From Polyangiaceae bacterium (GTDB taxonomy: Bacteria > Myxococcota_A > Polyangia > Polyangiales > Polyangiaceae), in the NCBI GenBank assembly GCA_029941785.1, contig JAPYTK010000041.1, positions 1 to 32,363 of the forward strand: a DNA stretch of 32,363 nt, written 5' to 3'. Shown here piece after piece: positions 17,357-25,424 of the stretch. The notes beneath the pieces are model-generated. The model was not told where the DNA came from. It did no database searches and was given only the letters and a program-made list of their open reading frames with translations. Position 1 is the first letter of the stretch. Each line of letters starts with the position of its first letter. The translations under genes and the position numbers were made by a program.

Positions 17357-18715
17357 ATGCGAACCCGTGCCTGCTTCATCGGCCTCGTGGGCTGCCTGGC
17401 CTGCCTCGCCGGCCTCAGCTGCCAAGATCCTCCGCCGCCGCCGTCGAAAGCGGCGCCCAGCACGACGGCTTCAGCTCCCGCCCCGAGCGCAGCCACAAGC
17501 GCCGCGGCCGCACCGACCAAAAAGAAGGCGGCCAAGCCCTTCAACGTGCTCATGCTGATGGTCGATAGCTTGAGAGCCGACCGCATGCCTTGGGCGAACT
17601 ACGCGCACGACGTCGCTCCCATCATCGCCAAGTTCGCAAAGACGGCGGTCAACTACACCAAGTTTCATTCCGTCTCCTCGTTTACATCGCAGACCTTCGG
17701 CGGGCTGCTGGCGGCCCGCTACCCGAGCGAGATCCCGCGCAGCGGTTACTTCTTCAGCTCTTACCCCGACGAAGTGCTGATGTTCCCGGAGCTGCTGCAG
17801 AAGGCCGGTGTGCGGACCATGAGTGCACAGGCGCACTGGTACTTCCGAAAGGACAAGGGCCGCCTTCACCAGGGCTTTGACGAATGGGAGCTCACCCCGG
17901 GTCTCAAAAAGAGCAACACGACCGACGAAAACGTCACGAGCCCAAAGCTCCTGAAGATCGCGCTGCGCCATCTCAGCGACAAGAGGAACACGGCAGGACC
18001 TTTCTTTGCGCTCTATCACTTCCTCGACCCCCACGATCAATACGTCGGTCACGCGGGCGTGCCCAAAATGGGGCGGGGCGCCCGGGGCAACTACAACGGA
18101 GAGATCTACTTCACCGACGAACACATCGGAAAATTGCTCGACTTCGTCGACGCGCAACCCTGGGGCAAGAACACCGCCGTCATCATTACCGCCGATCATG
18201 GTGAGACCTTTGGCGAGCACGGAATGTACCGGCACGGCTTCGAGCTGTGGCAAGAGCTCATCCATGTGCCGCTCTTGATCCGGGTGCCTGGCTACGAGGC
18301 GAAGACCATCGACGTGCCCCGAGGCGGCATCGATTTGCCTCGCACCATCATGGCGCTGCTGGGCGTCGCGCCCGACGAGAGTTTCCAGGGTCACAGCCTA
18401 CTGCCCGAAATGCGGGGCGACGCGCCTCCTGCCCACCGACCCGTCATCTCCGATCTGTCGCGAACCAGCGACAACGACCGACGTCGCGCCATGATCTGGA
18501 AAAAGTACAAGATCATCGCGTACGGGGATGACGACTCGTTCAAGCTCTTCGACCTCGAGGCGGATCCCAACGAAAAACGGGACCTCGCGACCAAGGACAA
18601 GAAGCTCTTCAAAGAGATGCGCAAGCGCTACGAGGACACCAGCAAGACGATCAAAGACCGCTGCCCCAAGATGCGGAACAAGCTCCGTGGGAAGAAGCGC
18701 GGTCGCCCCTGTTGA
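17357..18715 (+). CDS. sulfatase/alkaline-phosphatase-superfamily lipoprotein
   Basis: A 452-residue protein. The start at 17357 gives a signal with lipobox LAGLSC (Cys22), then a Pro/Ala/Ser linker to about residue 55. The catalytic domain has [15 protein letters not shown] (metal ligand D70), the nucleophile region [17 protein letters not shown] (residues 107-123), [10 protein letters not shown], and [13 protein letters not shown] near 277-289 with the metal-binding DH pair. In sulfatases the nucleophile region reads C/S-x-P-x-R; here the aligned residues are T110-S-Q-T-F, so formylglycine cannot be formed at that place. Thr or Ser could act directly, as in phosphoethanolamine or lipoteichoic-acid-type transferases of the same superfamily. 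It is therefore possibly an envelope phospho- or sulfo-ester hydrolase/transferase. A basic C-terminus ([11 protein letters not shown]) is unusual. Confidence 0.8.
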   Translation: MRTRACFIGLVGCLACLAGLSCQDPPPPPSKAAPSTTASAPAPSAATSAAAAPTKKKAAKPFNVLMLMVDSLRADRMPWANYAHDVAPIIAKFAKTAVNYTKFHSVSSFTSQTFGGLLAARYPSEIPRSGYFFSSYPDEVLMFPELLQKAGVRTMSAQAHWYFRKDKGRLHQGFDEWELTPGLKKSNTTDENVTSPKLLKIALRHLSDKRNTAGPFFALYHFLDPHDQYVGHAGVPKMGRGARGNYNGEIYFTDEHIGKLLDFVDAQPWGKNTAVIITADHGETFGEHGMYRHGFELWQELIHVPLLIRVPGYEAKTIDVPRGGIDLPRTIMALLGVAPDESFQGHSLLPEMRGDAPPAHRPVISDLSRTSDNDRRRAMIWKKYKIIAYGDDDSFKLFDLEADPNEKRDLATKDKKLFKEMRKRYEDTSKTIKDRCPKMRNKLRGKKRGRPC

Positions 18716-18727
18716 CGACCAATGAGC

Positions 18728-18751
18728 GGTCCTAACGCTCCAGCGTGGGCC
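18728..18751 (+). terminator. Hairpin downstream of the sulfatase-superfamily gene
   Basis: GGTCC pairs with GGGCC around an inner ACGCT-CC-AGCGT stem, with a 2-nt bulge, starting 13 bp after the stop at 18715. There is no U-run. It is a possible terminator insulating the biosynthetic operon downstream. Confidence 0.35.
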
Positions 18752-18820
18752 GCGTGGAGCCGCGTTGTACGACATCTGCCTACATGGACCTTGTCACCAC
18801 CACATGGATCGAAATGTATT

Positions 18821-18837
18821 CGGCCGGTTGGTCGACT
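18821..18837. promoter_or_regulatory. Operator-like site A (TetR type)
   Basis: CGGCCGGTTGGTCGACT matches site B (18897-18913) at 14 of 17 positions in the same orientation, and is itself partly palindromic. It borders the upstream side of an AT-rich block. TetR-family operators often look like this GACCGACCGGTCGGTC-type dyad. Confidence 0.5.
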
Positions 18838-18893
18838 TAGTATTTATGAAATAATTGCATATGAGTTATTTCAATAAGATATAGTACACTTTA
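18838..18893 (+). promoter_or_regulatory. AT-rich promoter island with 8-bp inverted repeat
   Basis: This is a 56-bp stretch of about 80% A+T inside a GC-rich genome. It contains TGAAATAA (18847-18854) and its inverted copy TTATTTCA (18866-18873) around a CATATG centre. TTGCAT (18855-18860) and TATAGT (18880-18885) form a plausible promoter with a long 19-bp spacer. Transcription would start near 18892, at the edge of site B, about 180 bp before the fusion gene. Confidence 0.5.
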
Positions 18894-18894
18894 G

Positions 18895-18912
18895 ACCGAC
18901 CGGCTGGTCGAT
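18895..18912. promoter_or_regulatory. Operator-like site B (TetR type)
   Basis: ACCGACCGGCTGGTCGAT is a dyad with 7 of 9 symmetric pairs matching. It lies immediately downstream of the predicted -10, where a bound repressor would block transcription. It repeats site A 76 bp further on. No regulator gene lies in the window, so a repressor would act in trans. Confidence 0.55.
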
Positions 18913-18916
18913 TGGT

Positions 18917-19073
18917 ACTTGGACCCGTCATTGCATAAGGGTCGATGTCGGCGAACGTAACGTCACCGAACGGCCCCGCCGGCACGAGCTCGTGATCCAC
19001 TCATGCCACGGCGCACTCCACTCAAATCCCAATCACCTGACCCACCACTCGGTCTCGCAACGCTCAACTCTCA
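18917..19073. other. Leader of the biosynthetic operon
   Basis: This 157-bp untranslated leader lies between the operator/promoter island and the first start codon. I see no riboswitch fold, small open frame with a good ribosome site, or strong Shine-Dalgarno. In-frame ATGs at 19074 and 19092 are both possible starts. Confidence 0.4.
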
Positions 19074-22000
19074 ATGGTCCAGACACGCCCCATGACGCCG
19101 ACTTTGTCGCAAACCGGGAATTTCGCCCGCCTGCATGAAGGCGTCGATCCATTCCGGCATTACATCTTCTTGGGCGGCCTGCACGGTAGCGGCGCCCGGC
19201 AACTGCACGAGGTGCTGCTGCAGCATCCGCAACTCGCTGGGATGCGGGGCGGAGACGGCCAGTCCTTGCAAGGCCAGGCGCTACACAACGTGCGGCTCGG
19301 GGACGACTACCTGGGCGGAGCCGGCGCCTTCGCGCTCCATCCACGCGTTCGGCGACTCGCCTCCCGTCCCTTGTCCGTGGTTGAACGCGACGACATGTTG
19401 AGCGCTTGGGATCAGCGCTGGACGGACGACGTCGCTGCTGACACACGCTGGGTCGAGTTTTCGCCATCCAATCTTCTGCGGCCGCGCGTGCTGGCCGATG
19501 CCTTTCCGGGCTGCCGGCAGCTCGTCGTCGTGCGCCACCCCGTAGCGGATGCCTATGCGACCCGAGAAGAACTTTGCGAGCCGGACTTTCCCCTCTGCGA
19601 CCTGATCGAACATTGGCTGAGCGCTCACGAGAGCTACCAGCGCGACCACCAAGGTCTGAGGAACATCGTAACGGTGCACGCCGAGACCCTCGCCGATGAT
19701 CCTCAGTCGGTGCTCGACGGCATCGTCGATGACTGGGGCCTCGCCCCCCATGTTTTCGACACCCGTCCGCTGCGCGAACTCCACGAGAACCACTACGTGG
19801 ACAACTTGCACAATGAATCCGATCGGGTGCTCGACAGTTTGATCGAACTCGAAGATCACCTCCCCCCGCTCGGCTACACCTTGGAGGAGCCACGGCCCGT
19901 TGGCCCGATCCTCGATGTCATCCCGAAACCGCGTCATCCCCCCAGCATGCCGCCCCCCCTCGCGGCGAGCGCGAAGATGCCGCAAAGCCTCATCGTTCCA
20001 ACCTTCGGTACGCGCGGAGACATCGAGCCGTGCGTCGCCCTCGCCAAGGCCTTCAGCGAAGCGGGCTACCGTATCACCCTCTTGTCGACCGATGACCACC
20101 GCGCTTTCGTCGAGTCACGCGGCGTCGATTTCGTGAGCCTGGGTCGGGGCTCACGCTTTGAATTTCCCATCTGTCTCGGCCAACGCCCCGAACAGCAAGC
20201 CGACGCCTTCTTCGCTGCGATGCGACTGTTCTACGAGCGCTACGGGACGACCATCGTCGGCCTGTTGCAGGACGTCATCGAAGCGCGATCCATCGACTGT
20301 GCCCTCGTCGGATCCTGCGTGTTCTTCCGCGCCCTCTTGCGCGAACACTTTGGGCTTCCGCTCGTCAACCTGAACTTCTCTCCGCTGTACATCGATCCTG
20401 AAGCCGATCACGACGAGCTTTCGATCGCCCGCTATGCACAGAGCGTGGTCCGTCACGCCTACGCAGCCTCGAACTTCAAGATCCACCACATCCTCGATGA
20501 GGCCTACGCAGCTTGCGGCATCAACTTTCGCCACGCCGACGAAAAACTCCACGAGAGCATGGTCGGCATGAAAGAAACACTGACGCTGCGCGGTTTCAGT
20601 CAGCTCGTTCAGGGCAACGCCGTTCCCGGCTTCAGCGAGTACACGACGGGCTACTGGCGACTGAGTCCTCTTCGCAACGAAGGGCAAGCGCCCGAACTCG
20701 ACGCGGCGCTTCTCACCTGGCTCGAGAGCGGTCCGCCGCCGCTGTGCCTGAATTTCGGCAGCATGGAAATCTGGCGAGACGACGTCTGCCCTTGGTCCGA
20801 AGAGTTGATCGCCGCGATCCAGCGCTCCGGACATCGCTGTCTCGCGATCGGTGATTCCGTCCCCGATTCGGTGAGAACATGGGCCTATTGGGTTCCCGCG
20901 GCCCCGCACTCTCTCCTGTTTCCGCACTGCGCTGCCGTCATCCATCACGGCGGAGCGGGAACGACCGCCGCATGTCTCGCCGCCGCGACGCCCGCGATCA
21001 TCGTCCCCGTGCTCACATGGGCGGATCAACCGATCTGGGCAACCTGGGTACAAGCCGAGGGCGCCGGTGTGCACATTGTAGATCCTCAGCTGGGCTTCGA
21101 CGACGCGATCCGGACCATCCTCCAGCCCGAGTATCGCGAGCAGGCACGACGTGTGGCCGACCGTTTAGAAGAGGACGACGGGATGGCCACGGCGCTCGCT
21201 GTCTTCGAAGGCCATTTCGCCGCGCGTTCGGAGAGCCGAGCGATCGACCGAGAGACCTTTCGTTTCATCAACGATCTCCCGGTGAGCGACGCCCGCAAGA
21301 CCTGGCTATCCGCGGGGGTGCTCGTACGCAACGGCGAGAACGGGATGGCCGCGGTCGAAAATCGGGCGCAGCTTTTCGAGTCCATCGGGAAGGCGGCAAA
21401 GCGCTGGCCGGTCTTCAAGTCCGACTGGCCGCGCAAAGATCAGCCACTCGATCTCGCTGTCGAAGATCTCCCGCACGAAAGTTCATTGCAAGAGTGGTGG
21501 TACCTTCACACTCACCTGCAGTCGCCAGATGGCCGCAGCTTCAGCGTGTTCAGCGCCTTGTTCGAGCGGCTCTTCGGAGAAGAGCGACTGGCCTACGCCC
21601 ACAGCTCCGTGGTCGATGTCGAGTCCGATCGCCACTACAGTTACGCGGTCGGCGATCCTCGCATTCCCGGGGTGGTCGCGCCCCTACTCAGACGCCGCCC
21701 CTCCGACGACTACTTCAAACACGCGCTTGCCGAAATGTACGAGCGGGGAGCCTCACCAAGCCCCGACCACATCGCGCGCGAGAACTTCGTCATTCCACGG
21801 AACGTCATGGACTTCCGAGGCGAGGCTCTCCACATTCACAAGATCGCCGACGGCGAGTACGAGGTTGAGCAGGAGCAGAGGAACGGGTTTGGGTTTCGGC
21901 TCCGTTACCGCGCAACGAAAGTCCCCATCCTGAACGGCCGGCACGGTGTCGTCTTTGGCCCAAGCGCCGACGACAACATGTTTTATTACTCCTTCACCCG

Positions 22001-23603
22001 GATGGACGTCTCAGGCGAGCTTCACATGGGCAGCGAGACCATTCCGGTAAGCGGATCAGGTTGGTACGACCACGAGTTCGGGGGCGATACGGCCAAACGG
22101 CACACCAGCCACGGACTCGGAACCTACAGTTGGTCGTGGATGGGCCTGCAGCTCGATGACGGCACCGAGCTCTGTTACGCCACGCTCGTCGACGAAGAAC
22201 ACGACGAGGCCCTGCATGATCATGAAGTCCTCTTTATCGACGCCGACGGCGTGCGCACCTACCACAAGGCGACGATCGAGCCGCTCGACACATGGTCGAG
22301 CATGCGCAGCTACATCGAGTACGAGGTCGCGTGGCGTATGCGGATCGCCGACCTCGACATCGATTTGACCATCGAAGCCGCCAAGCGCGAACAGGAACTT
22401 CAGAGCGTCATCGCCGATCCTGCTTATTGGGAGGGGCGGGTCAATATTCTGGGACGAAAGGCGGGCGCGCTCGTTGGCGGCTTAGGATTCTGTGAGCAAT
22501 TCGGGCGCGGCGGAGACCGCTCCAACTACAAGCGCTTCCTCTCCGACGTGAGCCGCGAGGTGCGGGCCAGCGTCGAGCTCAACGCGCCCTTCGACATGTC
22601 CCAGGAACGGATGCGCGACCTGATAGCGGACCGCGAATTCGAAGGGCTCGTGGAAGGCGTGGACCGAGACACCTTCGTCGATACGATGGTCCGACCCGTT
22701 CGTGAGTTGATCGATCGTGGTGGTAAGGGTTGGCGGAGCATGAGCTTCATGTTGTGCGCCGACGCCGTGGGTGGCGATCCTTCCGCGCTGCGAAACTTCC
22801 TGGCCTTTCCCGAGTTCATCCACACCGGCAGCTTGATCATCGACGACATCCAAGACCAGTCGCAGACGCGCCGAGGCGGACCGGCTTGTCACTTGATCTA
22901 CGGAACCCCTACCGCGATCAACGCGGGCACAGCGGCCTACTTCATGGGCGAGCGCCTCCTTCACGGCGCCGATCTGAGCGACAGTGATTGGCTGCGAATC
23001 TACAAGCTTTACTTCACCTGCATGCGGGCCTCTCACACCGGACAGGGCATGGACATCCATGGCCTCCGGCATCTCGTCGCCGATAGTCTTGAGCGGGGCG
23101 ACACGACGACCCTGTGGTCGCAACTGATGGCGGTTCACCGATTGAAGAGCGGCGTGGCGGCGATGACCGCAGCCCGCATCGGCGTGATTCTCGGCGGCGG
23201 CTCCCCCCAGCAAGAGCAAGCTCTCGGCGATTACTTCCTCGCCCTGGGCACCGCCTTCCAGATCGTCGACGACGTCATCAACATCCGAGGGTTTGAGAGC
23301 GAACTGAAGGACGTGGCCGAAGACCTCCGCGAAGGGAAGATCACCGCGCCGGTCGTGCGCGCATTGTCCGCCCTCCCTCCGGCACAGGCCCAAGCACTGT
23401 GGGAAGCCCTGCAGGGCGATCCCGATGTCGCCACGGCCGTGCACCTCATCGAGTCTTGCGGCGCGATTGAGTGGTGCCACCAAGCCGCCCACGACATGAT
23501 CGACGGTGCGTGGGATGGTGTCGACGCGCTCATCTTGGACAGCCACGCCAAACTCGCGCTTCGTACCTTCGGCCGCTTCGTGGTCGATGTCAGGGATTAT
23601 TGA
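19074..23603 (+). CDS. four-domain fusion: sulfotransferase-like, glycosyltransferase, AttH/CrtC-like, isoprenyl diphosphate synthase
   Basis: A single 1509-residue chain without an internal stop (ATG 19092 is an alternative start). Residues 1-270 are sulfotransferase-like: PAPS loop YIFLGGLHGSGARQLHEVLL (30-49) and the strand-helix RQLVVVRHPVADAYA (149-163). Residues 303-710 are a GT1/GT28 glycosyltransferase of the sterol/macrolide UGT type: PTFGTRGDIEP at the start and HHGGAGTTAACLAAATPAII near 622-641 for nucleotide-sugar binding. Residues 790-1140 are an AttH/CrtC double-lipocalin domain: LQEWWYLHTHLQSPDG (about 805), GWYDHEFGG (996-1004), closing GGLGFCEQFG. Residues 1145-1509 are a trans-prenyl synthase: GGKGWRS (1216), first Asp motif DDIQD (1257-1261), second DDVIN (1399-1403), then DLREGKIT. 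Likely cytosolic or membrane-peripheral; it would make, modify and glycosylate an isoprenoid. The stop overlaps the next start (TGATG). Confidence 0.85.
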   Translation: MVQTRPMTPTLSQTGNFARLHEGVDPFRHYIFLGGLHGSGARQLHEVLLQHPQLAGMRGGDGQSLQGQALHNVRLGDDYLGGAGAFALHPRVRRLASRPLSVVERDDMLSAWDQRWTDDVAADTRWVEFSPSNLLRPRVLADAFPGCRQLVVVRHPVADAYATREELCEPDFPLCDLIEHWLSAHESYQRDHQGLRNIVTVHAETLADDPQSVLDGIVDDWGLAPHVFDTRPLRELHENHYVDNLHNESDRVLDSLIELEDHLPPLGYTLEEPRPVGPILDVIPKPRHPPSMPPPLAASAKMPQSLIVPTFGTRGDIEPCVALAKAFSEAGYRITLLSTDDHRAFVESRGVDFVSLGRGSRFEFPICLGQRPEQQADAFFAAMRLFYERYGTTIVGLLQDVIEARSIDCALVGSCVFFRALLREHFGLPLVNLNFSPLYIDPEADHDELSIARYAQSVVRHAYAASNFKIHHILDEAYAACGINFRHADEKLHESMVGMKETLTLRGFSQLVQGNAVPGFSEYTTGYWRLSPLRNEGQAPELDAALLTWLESGPPPLCLNFGSMEIWRDDVCPWSEELIAAIQRSGHRCLAIGDSVPDSVRTWAYWVPAAPHSLLFPHCAAVIHHGGAGTTAACLAAATPAIIVPVLTWADQPIWATWVQAEGAGVHIVDPQLGFDDAIRTILQPEYREQARRVADRLEEDDGMATALAVFEGHFAARSESRAIDRETFRFINDLPVSDARKTWLSAGVLVRNGENGMAAVENRAQLFESIGKAAKRWPVFKSDWPRKDQPLDLAVEDLPHESSLQEWWYLHTHLQSPDGRSFSVFSALFERLFGEERLAYAHSSVVDVESDRHYSYAVGDPRIPGVVAPLLRRRPSDDYFKHALAEMYERGASPSPDHIARENFVIPRNVMDFRGEALHIHKIADGEYEVEQEQRNGFGFRLRYRATKVPILNGRHGVVFGPSADDNMFYYSFTRMDVSGELHMGSETIPVSGSGWYDHEFGGDTAKRHTSHGLGTYSWSWMGLQLDDGTELCYATLVDEEHDEALHDHEVLFIDADGVRTYHKATIEPLDTWSSMRSYIEYEVAWRMRIADLDIDLTIEAAKREQELQSVIADPAYWEGRVNILGRKAGALVGGLGFCEQFGRGGDRSNYKRFLSDVSREVRASVELNAPFDMSQERMRDLIADREFEGLVEGVDRDTFVDTMVRPVRELIDRGGKGWRSMSFMLCADAVGGDPSALRNFLAFPEFIHTGSLIIDDIQDQSQTRRGGPACHLIYGTPTAINAGTAAYFMGERLLHGADLSDSDWLRIYKLYFTCMRASHTGQGMDIHGLRHLVADSLERGDTTTLWSQLMAVHRLKSGVAAMTAARIGVILGGGSPQQEQALGDYFLALGTAFQIVDDVINIRGFESELKDVAEDLREGKITAPVVRALSALPPAQAQALWEALQGDPDVATAVHLIESCGAIEWCHQAAHDMIDGAWDGVDALILDSHAKLALRTFGRFVVDVRDY

Positions 23604-25387
23604 TGGCCACCGAGATACCGCTCATCCTGTTCTTGGCGCTCTGTGTGGCGGAGGTCATTCGTAACCGGTGGCGGATATCTGCCCTCCCCGTGCTCGATCA
23701 CCACGACCGGCCCGCTCCAGAACGCCCCGAACTGCCGATCACGATCTGGCAAACCAGCGGCACCCCCCTTTCGCTCGCTACACGCAAGGCGGTCGGGCAA
23801 CGGATGGAACGCGAAGGGTGGGACGCCGTCGACTTGATCCCCGCTTCGATCCAAACCGAAGAGGCACTCGAGTTGCTCGCGGTCTTCACTCCGGAGTCCG
23901 CGCATGAGACGGTGTCCCGCGGGGTCAGCGCAGGCCGGGCCGTCGCGGTGCGCTCCTCGATCGCGGGCGCAGCGAAGCCCCACGACGCCGTGGACATGAT
24001 GGTCCGCTTCTCCGAGTTCGTTCGTCACGCCGAGCACCGGACCCAAAGCCTGATCGTGCCGCAGTTGGATGCCTTCGATGAGCGCGCAGGACAACGAAGA
24101 GAGATACTCCGCCAACGGATGGGCATCGTCACGACCGCGCACATCATCATCCAAGCGGTGCTGATCCTGTGGATGATCGCGCTACTGTTCACGTCCTCTT
24201 ACGGATGGCTCGGGATCCTCGGCTTTCATCTGCAGCCCATGATCATCTTCGGGGGCACGGCGCTCCGGCCCCGCGATCGCAACGCCCAGCTACTGCTCCG
24301 TCTTCCCCGCTACATCCAACGTTGGTGGCACTCCGTGCGGCACCGGGATGCACGAAGAAGCCAAATTGACGAACTCCGCCAGAACTACGAGACGCTCGCC
24401 GAAGAACAAGACGGGTTCTTCCTTCCGATCGCGAGCAGCTGCCCGATTTGCGCCGAGGAGAACCTCGCCCCGCACGTGTCGATGTCCGACATGATCATGT
24501 TCAAGCCGGGCCGCTTCAACCTCGACCGCTGCGGGGGCTGTGGTCATGTGTTTCAAAACCCCCAGCTCTCGCCGGCCGGCCTCTCGTATTACTATCGCGA
24601 TTGCTACGACGGCATCGGCGAATCGGACATCGAACAAGTCTTCGCGGCTGCCGACGATCTTTACGAGGCTCGGGCCGCCATGGTTCAAGGTCACCTCGAT
24701 CCCAAGCACTGGCTCGACGTGGGTACCGGCCACGGACATTTTTGCCAATCGGCAAGAAAGGTGTGGCCGCACACGCGATTCGAAGGACTCGACATGGGCT
24801 CAGGGATTGAGCGGGGCAAGGCTCGCGGCTGGCTTGACGCGACCCATAACGGCATGTTGCACGAGCACGCCGAAGCCCTGGCGGATCGTTTCGACGTCGT
24901 CAGCATGTTTCATTACCTCGAGCACACGCCCAACCCGCAAGAGCAAATCAACTTGGCAGCGGGCTTGTTGCGGCCCGGGGGCATGCTCATGATCGAAGTC
25001 CCGAATCCGGACAGCGTCTGGGGCAAACTGTTGGGCCGCTTCTGGCTGCCCTGGTTTCAACCGCAGCACCTGCACTTTCTCAGTGTCGATGCGCTCGGTC
25101 GAACCCTCGAGCGGGCCGGCATGCGCATTTCACGCGTCGACTACCTTACCGCTGCGGGTGACATGTTCTGCACCGCGTTCATGCTGATCCGCTACCTGGC
25201 ACCCGGCAAAGACCTTCCCTGGCGTGACGGGCGGCCCGGATCCCTGCGACGGATCCTCAGCGCGCTCGTGTGGGTCGTGGGCTCGCCGCTACTGCTCACG
25301 GCTGCGGGCGTCGATGCCCTCGTCGCGCAAACGAAGCCCGCCCGTCATCACTCCAATGCCTACCGTGTGCTCGCGCAGCGCACATGA
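23603..25387 (+). CDS. membrane-anchored SAM-dependent methyltransferase with zinc-ribbon-like motif
   Basis: A 594-residue protein whose ATG shares one base with the stop of the fusion gene. Order: a membrane segment at residues 4-20 (IPLILFLALCVAEVI); a soluble region of unknown family at 40-165; a hydrophobic pair at about 180-222 (IIIQAVLILWMIALLF, then LGILGFHLQPMIIFGG); a CPIC (280-283) and CGGCG (310-314) pair forming a zinc-ribbon like those preceding many natural-product and polysaccharide methyltransferases; a class I SAM domain with WLDVGTGHGHF (370-380), FHYLEHTPNP (about 436-445) and LLRPGGMLMIEVPNPDS; and a hydrophobic C-terminal helix near 548-575. It probably O- or C-methylates the lipid product of the fusion protein at the membrane. 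The substrate is inferred from context only. Confidence 0.85.
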   Translation: MATEIPLILFLALCVAEVIRNRWRISALPVLDHHDRPAPERPELPITIWQTSGTPLSLATRKAVGQRMEREGWDAVDLIPASIQTEEALELLAVFTPESAHETVSRGVSAGRAVAVRSSIAGAAKPHDAVDMMVRFSEFVRHAEHRTQSLIVPQLDAFDERAGQRREILRQRMGIVTTAHIIIQAVLILWMIALLFTSSYGWLGILGFHLQPMIIFGGTALRPRDRNAQLLLRLPRYIQRWWHSVRHRDARRSQIDELRQNYETLAEEQDGFFLPIASSCPICAEENLAPHVSMSDMIMFKPGRFNLDRCGGCGHVFQNPQLSPAGLSYYYRDCYDGIGESDIEQVFAAADDLYEARAAMVQGHLDPKHWLDVGTGHGHFCQSARKVWPHTRFEGLDMGSGIERGKARGWLDATHNGMLHEHAEALADRFDVVSMFHYLEHTPNPQEQINLAAGLLRPGGMLMIEVPNPDSVWGKLLGRFWLPWFQPQHLHFLSVDALGRTLERAGMRISRVDYLTAAGDMFCTAFMLIRYLAPGKDLPWRDGRPGSLRRILSALVWVVGSPLLLTAAGVDALVAQTKPARHHSNAYRVLAQRT

Positions 25388-25424
25388 TCGCTCGCTCCTA
25401 CCACGAAGAAAGCAAGCCTCCGCC

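Noticed and set aside
17167-17586. Upstream extension of the rpsR frame
   Set aside because: It overlaps the divergent lipoprotein gene and would give S18 a long unrelated N-terminus.
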